Source: Hymenochaete sp. R1 (taxonomy: Eukaryota; Basidiomycota; Agaricomycetes; Hymenochaetales; Hymenochaetaceae). Taken from it: 64,000 bases of DNA. Where the stretch lies: positions 62,001-126,000 of the forward strand of contig JAFREE010000017.1 in NCBI GenBank assembly GCA_019400425.1, read 5' to 3'. Below are positions 24,713 through 34,275 of this stretch, piece by piece. The notes beneath the pieces are model-generated. The model was given only the letters and a program-made list of their open reading frames with translations. It did not search any database and had not been told where the DNA came from. Position 1 is the first letter of the stretch; the number at the start of each line of letters is the position of its first letter. Both the position numbers and the translations under genes were made by a program.

Positions 24713-26337
24713 ATGAAAAGCATTCAAGAATGCTTGGGAACAAAGGACTTTAATGTTGCCATTATCGGGGGTGGTATGGTCGGCATTGTGGCAGCTATCG
24801 GACTCAGCCGCGCCGGTATCAACGTGGACATGTACGAGGCAAAAGTGAGTGCTCTGTGTCCTCTGTTCTGTGCAATTGTAACATATATATTTGACAGTCG
24901 CGCTTCGGCGAGGTCGGGGCCGGGGTTGGTATAGGTAAGTGTGAACATAGCCGCATCCGCAATGACAGAGTCTTACTCGTGCTTCAATGAGGTTCAAATG
25001 CACTTCGTGTCCTTCAAGGAATGGGGCTGTTGAACCCTATTCTCGAAAGTATCAAACCTCAAGTCCCAACGGCCTTAGCGTTTCGATTCGTTGACGGACA
25101 CGGAAATCATGAGGTTATTTTCGAGGTAAGCTTCTCCTTGTTCCAAGAACTTGAAAAGACCTCTTATTTCTCAAATCGCTGTTTTCTTTGTAGCACATCG
25201 CGCAGCCAGAGTACGCAGCCATTGCACTCCATAGGGCGACCTTTATTGAAGCACTCGCTCCTCTCGTTGATCCAGCAAAGACTCATTTCAATAAACGCTG
25301 CGTTTCAATCCGCCAGAATCCTAAATCTGGCACCTTTGTAGTTGCTTTTGCCGATGGGACCGAAATACAGGCTGATGTAGTCGTCGGTGCTGACGGCATC
25401 CACTCTGTCGCCAGGACATACGTTGTCGACGGCGACACGGCATTAATGAATGACAATAACCCGGACAAAGTTATCAGAGTTGTGAATACTAATACTCTTG
25501 CTTATCGCGGTTTGATAGCTGTTGAAGACCTGAGAAAAGCAGGTATGCAAATGGACATTACCAATTATTTTTTTAACTTCCGTGGTCACAACAAGGTAAG
25601 TCTAGCCTTTGTTACTGTATCAGACATCTCGATACTCATCCTTTCAATTAAAGCATATTATTGCCACTCCAATCAAAAATAAAACAGTTGTGAGTTTAAC
25701 CGGGCTATAGAACATTCCATTGTTCACGTTTTGGCCATTAAAGATAAATGTGGTTGCTTTTACTTGCGACCGCACTCTTGAATGGGGAGAACATCCTCTT
25801 CCGCCAAGTCAGCCATGGGTTACTCAGCATTCAACAGAGGAACTGTTATCAGCTTTCTCCGATTTCGGCTCGGACGCAAAAGTTTTGCTTTCTTGTCTCC
25901 CCAGTGCAACTGCTTGGTCGATCCATGCAGTTGCACCCCCCTTGGGTTGCTACGTCAGAGGCCGGGCTGCCTTGATAGGTGATGCAGCGCATGCCATGCT
26001 TCCACATCTTGGAGCAGGCGCTGGCCAAGGGATCGAAGATGCTTTTGCTCTCGTTCAGCTTCTTTCCCACTCACAAACACGACGTGACAACGTCGAGCAC
26101 GTTCTTCAAGCGTATGATTCCATACGGCGACCCCGAGCGAACATGGTCCATGCCGAATCCACATTCATAGGGGAGACTTACGAAAGCCCAGGCCCGAGTG
26201 GGTCTACCAAGGAAGGCGTGGTCGCTGACTTTCAGAAGATTTGGCTGGAAATTTGGGAGAAGGTGTTGAAACATGACATGACTGCCGATGTGGATCTTGC
26301 TGTGTCCCAGCTTGTGCGAGATGGTGTTTTTCAGTAG
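24713..26337 (+). CDS. FAD-dependent aromatic monooxygenase, array copy 3
   Basis: Salicylate-hydroxylase-like flavoprotein with the shared six-exon layout, about 440 residues. It has VAIIGGGMVGIVAAIGLSRAG, RFGEVGAGVGIG, VVGADGIHSVARTYVV (DG motif; Ala replaces the usual Val before Arg) and GRAALIGDAAHAMLPHLG (GD motif). Exon 3 uses a GAG acceptor (AATGAG before GTTCAAATG), where the sister copies use AAG or TAG; this may lower splicing efficiency but does not break the frame. It is otherwise intact to the DGVFQ terminus. Confidence 0.88.
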
Positions 26338-26844
26338 GTAAAGGTTTCTTGTTGTACATGCAGACTCTATGTCTCTGTACTGTTGAGTATTTTGTTTGCC
26401 CGCATCTTATGGATAATGTTTTTCGTTGCCTTTTCTCCTCAATATCAGTCATCAAACCTGATATATTTATATTTTGATTGAAACTCCACCTTCCACTTCA
26501 GATTCCATGTCAACCTGCAAGCAAGGCAAAATTTGCCTGCGTCACGGTGGTGGATCTGATCACACCCCAATTGTAAGTTGCTATCACTGTTACGAACGAG
26601 GCTGCTGAAGTTGCATTCTGATAGGCAGTCGAGGTCGTGTCTGTTGGGTCCGGCACTTTATGCGTTCTAACCACTCTGGTTGACAAACGAACGGAGACAC
26701 GAGATCGCCCAAGCGTGGGAATGCTCGAGCTGTTGCGGCAACGCTGCGGAATTGGGCTTCAGGCCTTACCACTAAGTTATTTGTGGGTTTTATAATGATC
26801 ACTGGCACTAGCGGACTCGTTTTCAATCTACTGGTCACATGGCT

Positions 26845-26960
26845 TCCGTTCTGTATCGCGTCGTCCACGTCGCTCTCACCAGGCCTTGTCTCAAGCTTCA
26901 ATCAGCAGAAGTGAGTGATCCGCCCAATCCTGAGAGAGCGCCCATTCCGGCTTGCACGAT
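26845..26960 (+). promoter_or_regulatory. Diverged upstream block of monooxygenase copy 4
   Basis: A weaker version of the block seen before copies 1-3: TCCACGTCGCTCTCACCAGG, then CTTCAATCAGCAGAAGTGAG and AGAGCGCCCATTCC. A TATAAAAGG box follows at 27034-27042, about 66 nt before the ATG, just after GCTCTGGGTGT, a phrase also found before copies 1 and 3 as GGCTCT. Confidence 0.55.
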
Positions 26961-27099
26961 GACGAGGCCCTCAAGCCCGCCCCGCGAACTGATCCTGCCC
27001 TACACCATGAGCTTTCATAGCTCTGGGTGTATGTATAAAAGGATACTGTGTTGATCTATCGAACTGTTCAGTGTCGATTTACCTTTGTGGGATATCAAA

Positions 27100-28718
27100 A
27101 TGAACGAAACTCTCAAGCCAAAAGATTTCAATGTCGTTGTAATTGGCGGCGGTATGGTTGGCATCGTAGCAGCTATTGGACTCAGCCGCGCCGGTTTAAA
27201 TGTTGACCTTTATGAAGCACGAGTGAGTACCTTTCGCTCGGTTCAAGCTTACCTTGACATTCATACCGCTATAGTCGCGCTTCGGCGAGATTGGAGCCGG
27301 GGTTGGTATGGGTACGCATAAACCCAGAAGTCTCTGCGATACATTCTTACCTGTACTCCAATTAGGTTCAAATGCTCTTAGGGTCCTTCAAGAGATGGGA
27401 TTACTGGACCCCATTCTCGAAAGTGTCAAGCCACAAGTTCCAGCTGCCCTGACGTTTCGCTTTGTTTTCGGACACGGAAATAACGATGTTATCTGCGAGG
27501 TAAGGTATTTTATGTTTCTAAACAAGTGTGCTTTTCTTATCGTATCTATCTCGATTGCCATGTTTTATGTAGAATATTGGACAGCCAGACTCCGCAGGTC
27601 TCGCACTCCACAGAGCCACCTTCATTGAGGCGCTTGCACCTCTCCTTGATCTCACAAAAGTACATTTTAATAAACGCTGTGTTTCAGTCCGACCGGATAC
27701 CGATTCTGGTACCTTAACAGTCGCCTTTGCCGATGGTACCGAGACACAGGCCGACGTGGTTGTCGGCGCAGATGGTGTTTACTCCGTCGTCAGGTCACAC
27801 GTGGTCGAAGGAAAGGCACAGAGAAACGATGATGGCTCGGATAAGGCAGTCAGAATCGCCTACACCAATACGGTTGCGTATCGTGGATTAGTAGCGGTTG
27901 AGGACCTGAACAAAGCGGGTGTGCAAATGGACTTTGCTGATTGTCCTAAGAGCTTTTGTGGCCAGGACAAGGTGGGTGCCAGAGCTGCTAACGTACTTCA
28001 TGTCCTTATCCTAATGCTCTTTTTCACGATTTAAGCACATCATTGCCATTCCGATCAAGAATAAGACAGTTGTGAGTTCAAACGATCCATAGAGCAACAG
28101 AATATTTATCTTTTAATTTTGAAGATCAATGTGGTTGCTATGACTTGCGACCGTTCTATCAAATGGGGAGAGCGTCCCCTTCCGCCTGGCCAGCCCTGGG
28201 CTACTCAACGCTCAACGGAAGAGTTATTGTCAGCATTCTCTGATTTTGGTACCGACGTGCAGACTCTACTATCTTGCATCCCTCATCCAAACGCTTGGTC
28301 AATCCATGCGGTAGCGCCTTCCCTAGACTCCTATGCCAGAGGTCGAGTAGCCTTGATTGGCGACGCGGCGCATGCGATGCTTCCCCATCTTGGAGCGGGC
28401 GCTGGCCAAGGATTAGAGGATGCCTTTGCTCTTGTTCAGCTCCTTTCCAATCCGCAAACACAACGCGCAAACGTGGATCGCGTTCTTCGTGCGTACGACT
28501 CGATCCGTCGTCCCCGCGCGACTTTAGTCTCAATCAATTCGACTCTCGCTGGAGACATTTACGAAGGTTCTGGTCCGAGCGGGTTTACAAAGGAAGGTCT
28601 GGCTGCTGACTTCCAACACCTCTGGTCGGACAGTGTAGAGAACATATGGAGACACGATTTGTCTGCAGATGTGGACGCTGCTGTGTCCCAGCTTGTGCGA
28701 GATGGGATTTTCCAGTAG
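27100..28718 (+). CDS. FAD-dependent aromatic monooxygenase, array copy 4
   Basis: Inferred exons are 27100-27222, 27275-27311, 27366-27499, 27573-27971, 28036-28071 and 28125-28718, giving 440 residues. It carries VVVIGGGMVGIVAAIGLSRAG (FAD/ADP binding), RFGEIGAGVGMG, VVGADGVYSVVRS (DG motif) and GRVALIGDAAHAMLPHLG (GD motif). The fifth exon, HIIAIPIKNKTV, is only 36 nt, as in all copies. It shares most features with copies 1-3 but is more diverged in the substrate-domain region after the DG motif (DCPKSFCGQDK), so its substrate range could differ. All flavin-binding motifs are intact. Confidence 0.92.
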
Positions 28719-29354
28719 TCGAAAGTGCGTCCGATGCCTACGCCATCCGTCGAACTAGCGTCCCGAACTGTATGAAAAATTGAAAATTAATGTAGAGTCT
28801 CATGTTTGCTTCTATACTGTTTTAATGTGCAACAGTTTCAGATGAACTTTTCTCTCAAATGAAGTCATGCAATCTATATTTACTCAGATTAATGCTTCAT
28901 CTTTCAATATGTTGAGTGTTTTCAATCTGATTAATTTTGCTCAGGCTCTTGAAGTTGACAACAGACTGAGTCTTATGTAAGCTTTTGGTACGCCGGTGCC
29001 CGCGACGAGCCACGGCTCGCCCCTCGCCCTCACCAGCTTCCTCTTTTTGCACTCATCGGCCAGCATAAAAACGCCACATGCAATTGCAACGCGCTGCTTC
29101 TCTTCACTCTGTCGCCAAGCTGTTACCTTTCATTAGCAAAAAGTTGGGCTATGTAGCCATCTGGCTTCTGCATTTGGATACGACCATGGGAAAGCTACCA
29201 AAAAATCCTGATATCGGCGAACTACTCGTGCCGCAGATCAATTCAAACCTCTTACTATTCTGGCTTCTTTTGATCTAATCTTAGACTGGTACATTGATAA
29301 TTGATCTCTGGGAACCTCTGCCAACGACACGCTTCTCTGAGAGCGACGACGACG

Positions 29355-30968
29355 ATGAGCGAAAGACAAGAACGTAACGGAACGAAAGACTTCAAAGTCG
29401 CCGTTATAGGCGGTGGGATGAATGGCACTCTCGCGGCTATTGGTCTCAGTCGTGCTGGTGTAAACGTGGATCTATATGAGGCAGGGGTGAGTAATGAAGC
29501 GATGATGTGTGTCGACAAGTCTGACGCTTCGTAGCCTCGCTTTGGTGAAGTGGGTGCCGGTGTTGGCATTGGTGAGTCAGACGATCTTATCGATGCCCTG
29601 CACTGAAACCTAAAATCAAACCCACGCTGTATCAGGCCCGAATGCAGTCCGAGTTCTTCAAGAACTGGAAGTATTGGATCCTATTCTCGAACGTATCAAA
29701 CCTGAACTTCCAACAACTCGAGCCTTCCGTTTCCTCTACGGATATGGCGATCACGACATCGTTTTCGATGTAAACATAGCTTTGTCCTCACTATTCTTCT
29801 CATCCCCACCTCTGATCCCCTCGCTCTGTGTAGCAACCCGTACGACCCGAGCACGTCGGCCTCGCAATTCATAGGGCGGTCTTCCTCGACGCACTCGAAC
29901 ATCTCGTAGACCCTGCGAAGACTCATTTCAACAAGCGATGTGTCTCTGTCCGATCAAATTCCGAACATGGAGCTTTAACTGTTTCCTTTTCGGACGGAAG
30001 CGAGATACAAGCTGACGTTGTTGTGGGCGCAGATGGTGTTCGCTCGGCTGTACGGTCATATGTCGTTGATGATAATGATGCCAGCGTCGCTGGTAAGGCA
30101 ACTCGGACTGCTTTCACGAACACATTGGCATATCGTGGCTTAATACCGGTTGAAGACTTGAAGAAAGCGGGGATGCAAATGGACCTTACCGAATGGTCTC
30201 ACGATTTTTGTGGCCACGATAAGGTGAGTAGCAATCGTTGATATTTTGTTTAGTTCGACGTTTGCTCACTTGTACGGCCGAAGCACATTATCACATTTCC
30301 GATCAAGGATAAAACAGTTGTAAGGTCAATCCATCATTGAATCAATCAGACGTTCACATGCGGCTTTACTTTAGATAAACGTAGTGGCTTTCGCCTGTGA
30401 CCGATCTATCGAGTGGGGAGAACGACCTCTTCCACCCGGACAACCTTGGGTTACTCCGCGTTCAACAGAGGAACTGCTGTCGGTGTACTCAGACTTCAGC
30501 TCTGACACGAAGATCATGCTCTCGTGCCTTCCTCATCCAAGCGTTTGGTCAGTTCACGCAGTGACGCCTGCGTTGGAATGTTTTGTCAAGGGCCGGACGG
30601 CCTTGATCGGCGATGCCGCTCATGCCATGCTTCCACATCTTGGATCCGGAGCTGGCCAGGGGATCGAAGATGTTTTCGCGCTCGTTCGTCTCCTTTCCCA
30701 CCCACAAACGCGCCACGACAATGTTGAACATGTTCTTCGTGCGTACGATTCTATACGGCGACCTCATGCAAACATGGTCCTTGAGAAATCCACACTCGCA
30801 GGAGACATCTACGAAGGCTATGGCCCGAGCGGCTTCACGAAGGATGGTTTGACTACTGACCTTAAGAGAACCTGGGCGGAGAGTTGGCTCAAGATTTGGG
30901 ATCATGATTTTATTGCTGACGTAGATGCTGCCGTGTCACAATTGATACAAGACGGAGTTTTCCAGTGA
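29355..30968 (+). CDS. FAD-dependent aromatic monooxygenase, array copy 5
   Basis: The most diverged member: the N-terminal glycine motif is VAVIGGGMNGTLAAIGLSRA, with Met-Asn-Gly-Thr where its sisters have Met-Val-Gly-Ile/Leu, and exon 2 reads PRFGEVGAGVGIG. The DG motif (VVGADGVRSAVRS) and GD motif (GRTALIGDAAHAMLPHLG) are intact, and the C-terminus is DGVFQ. Exon layout matches the other copies. Its upstream DNA lacks the block shared by copies 1-4 and has only CATAAAAACG near 29063 as a possible TATA element, so it may be the oldest copy or be regulated separately. Function as for the other copies; substrate unknown. Confidence 0.9.
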
Positions 30969-31264
30969 AATACCAGTGGAACACTGTCCCGTGCAATAAT
31001 CTATGTATTAGAATGTTATCCAGCGATTCCGAGTATTTCCGTGTGGATGCTCAGTGTGTTCCTTAGCTCTCTGAATCGGCCCGCCGTCCGCGCCGTTCCG
31101 TTTCGCTTCGCGTCGATCTGCTGCTTAAACGCAGGCTTTATTGAGTTTAAATCCTGGGCTTTCACATCCACCTTCTCTTCCTCTTCCTACTCCCATCTGT
31201 CTCTTCTTCTCTCCGACGCCGCCTTTTCTGTACTCGAGCCAAAAAAGACTTGCATTCGACGACG

Positions 31265-32760
31265 ATGACTGAAGAACCTCCGAGCACAGATATCATTACT
31301 CTCACTAGGTTAGGCCGGGTTCGGCACATCGTACGCATATAAGCACTCTACTAAACGTGAATTGACGCATAGGCATATTCTGGGCGAGCAAATACGACTG
31401 GGGCCAGCTGCGACTGGTGACCTGACTCTCCTCCTGACCGCTATCCAGACGACGAGCAAGTTCATCGCAACGAACGTCCGGAAAGCACGACTGATCAATC
31501 TGTGAGTGACGTACCCTCGACTGCGTCTTCTATCTCTCGGATCTAACTCCATATCACCACCCACTACCCTTCTCGTCATCCTTTCTCCCTTTTCAACCTC
31601 CATCACCCTCAAAATCTTCAAACCCACTTTCCGTTTTTATCACTATCGTTTTATCTAATGATGTAGAATTGGGCTGGCCGGGGAAACAAACGTACAAGGC
31701 GAGGAGCAGAAGAAACTCGATGTGCTCTCAAATGACATCATGGTCAACGCTTTACGTGGGTCGCGAAAGACCGCTGTTCTAGTCTCCGAAGAGTTGGACG
31801 AGGCTATCGTTATCGACGAGCGCCTTCGAGGGAGATATTGCGTTGTTTTTGACCCACTCGATGGCTCGTCCAATATCGATGCCGGTGTGAACATTGGCAC
31901 GATTTTTGGTGTCTACAGATGCGTACGTCTATCGGCTTCTTTCTCACGTCGCATTAGAGGCTCAAATTTGCGTAAAGGTGTCCGAAAAGGGAGATGTGTC
32001 CGACGTCTTGCGTCCTGGAAAGGACATGGTAGCTGCTGGATATACCATGTGAGCTCACTGACACCCGTCTTCAAGCATTCTTCAATGCTAACAAGTTCTC
32101 GCTTATAGGTACGGCTCATCCTGTAACCTCGTTCTTTCTACTGGTAACGGCGTGAACGGCTACACGCTCGACACCGCGATGGGCGAGTTCATTCTCACAC
32201 ATCCAAATGTACGTCCCGCTCCGTTTCCGTCTCTTGCCTTGTTCCATGTGATTTCCCCTATAACTTCAACTCCGATCTCCTAACCATTCGAAGAGAGATT
32301 TATCTCCCTTTCCGTCTAGTTCCGTCGGCTTACCCACATGTTTCCCTAGATCGAAGTCCCCTCGCGTGGCAAGATATACTCGTTCAACGAAGGTAACTCA
32401 ATGCACTTCCACCCACCCGTCGTCAACTACCTCAACTCTATCAAATACCCTACGAACGGCAAAGCGCCATACAGCGCACGCTACATCGGATCCATGGTCG
32501 CCGACGTGCACCGTACACTCCTCTACGGTGGGATTTTCGGGTACCCCGATGACAAGAAGAGCAAAAGCGGAAAGCTGCGGTTGTTGTATGAAGCGTTTCC
32601 GATGGCGTTCTTAACGGAGCAGGCAGGCGGGGTGGCAACGACAGGGAAGGGAAGGATCTTGGATGTGGTGCCGAAAGATATTCATGAACGGTGCTCTGTG
32701 TTCCTTGGGAGCAAAGATGATGTGAACGATCTTTTGAAGTTCTATGAAGAGAAGAACTGA
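31265..32760 (+). CDS. FBP1: Fructose-1,6-bisphosphatase
   Basis: Gluconeogenic enzyme hydrolysing fructose 1,6-bisphosphate to fructose 6-phosphate in the cytosol. Inferred exons are 31265-31308, 31373-31501, 31667-31922, 31978-32048, 32109-32208 and 32350-32760, giving 336 residues, the normal length. It shows [18 protein letters not shown] near the N-terminus and the metal-binding signature [20 protein letters not shown]. It also has [32 protein letters not shown] and the substrate-binding signature [20 protein letters not shown]. It begins about 300 bp after the last monooxygenase, on the same strand, but is an unrelated housekeeping gene. A CT-rich leader lies at 31170-31230. Confidence 0.97.
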
Positions 32761-33038
32761 GCCAGGGGTTGTTTGTTGTGTACATGTACGTATGTATCAT
32801 AGCATTTGTCATTTGTATGTCAATCCACGCACAGATTGTGTAGCAAACCTGCAAGCGAATTATTTGAAGGGATGGGATAAGATAGACGTAAAGCGAAAAA
32901 TAGTGAATGCATGTTACAATGGATATTTAAAACAACCAGATTATCGTTTATAGATAGAAAGCCTATAGTTGCTAGGTAAAGTTAAATAAGAAGTCCAAAA
33001 TTATTGACCGCTTGCCGCCCAACCTCCAATTGACGTCC

Positions 33039-34275
33039 TCAGAATTCATGCTGGAGTTCATCATGTACCCTCCCGTTAGTACTCGAAACTTGCGCTTCGG
33101 GCAAAGAGTCGCGCCTCGGAGCATACCCTCTTCCACTGGCAGCACCACTCCCATACCTTCCTCCCTCCGCATCCTCCGGCCCATCCAACCCACTCCCAAG
33201 ACTTGTCACGCTCCTCCTATCATACCCATTCACAAAGTCTCCCTCCCCGTCGTTCCCAACTGTCGACCTTCCCACCTTGCTCTTCTTCACCTTGCGTTTC
33301 CGCGGACGCCCTCCAGCGTCATCGCCCATTGGAGTCGTGTACGCGTCCTCCGTGCGTGCCCAGCGATCTTTCTTGCCACCCTTCGATGAGGACTTCTTCT
33401 TGCGTTGGGAACCGGCTCCGGGTGCATCACCGTACGAGCCCGAGTCGCCGAAAAACCCTCCCTCGCCAGGTGCGCTTTCCTCAAAGTTTGCAGGATAATG
33501 CCATCTCCCACCTTTCGAGTTTGGCCCTGCCCCTGCCCCCGCTCCTCCACCGCCAGACTCCAGGCTCCCAGAGGAGTTCCGTCCGTAGTACGATTCTTCC
33601 CTCTCGTCCCAATACGAGTTCTCTCGCCTCCGATCGCGCTCATTCGGCTCAAGCAACGAGTCCGGTCTGGAGCCCGTGACCTCTCCTTCGGCGAGTTCTT
33701 GGCCCTCGAGCGCGGACTGGGGGAGGCGGTCGTTGTACCTGTTCGCCCATTGTGAGCGTTTCTTGTTCTTCTCGATCTTGGTGGTGTCGACGAGGCCGTA
33801 GCGCTGCGCCCATTTCGGCGTGCGGCGATTGTTTTTGTTATTGCGGATATTCTAGAGGTGATGGAAGGATAAGTGGAGATAAGAGCGATCAGTGAGGTAT
33901 TTCGCCAGGACGAATGTGGGGATGAAGCGTACTTGGATGTAGAAATTATGACCGTGCCCTGACGAACGTAAAGCAGCATCAGAACGATAATTCCTCATTC
34001 ACAAACAATTTTACTCACCAGGTATATACCCACAAATCGTCAACAACAAGTTCAGCCAAAAGTCCTTCCCTATACCAAACCTAGCTGCTACAGCTACAGT
34101 ATATCGAAGACGTATCCTGTCAGCAACAACACCCCAAACCGAAATACCAAGCAAACGGCTAGCCCGAACACGTACCGAGAGGCGGGAAAAGGGTCCCAAA
34201 AATGAACAAAACGACTGAATACCCATGGTGTTTCTTAGGCGTCAAGTCGAGTTTGGAGGAAGTGATGGGCTGCAT
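33039..34275 (-). CDS. Pmp3/Sna-family membrane protein with long hydrophilic tail
   Basis: Inferred exons on the minus strand are 34176-34275, 34019-34093, 33933-33958 and 33039-33851, giving 337 residues. The first ~75 residues form a Pmp3-type proteolipid domain (UPF0057): SVVLFIFGTLFPPLAVAARF, then GIGKDFWLNLLLTICGYIPG, two membrane segments linked by the conserved Gly-Lys-Asp-Phe-Trp. Pmp3 itself is only about 55 residues. Yeast Sna2-4 carry tails, and Sna3/Sna4 are sorted to the vacuole. Here the tail is about 260 residues, rich in Gly, Ser, Arg and Lys (SQRKKKSSSKGGKKDRWART, RKRKVKKSKVG). Where family members usually have GIIHAFYVI, this one reads GHGHNFYIQ. The start was chosen so that the first membrane segment stays in frame. 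Confidence 0.82.

Noticed and set aside
20164..30968. Monooxygenase array as a classical secondary-metabolite cluster
   Set aside because: No polyketide synthase, NRPS, terpene synthase, P450, transporter or cluster regulator was found beside it.
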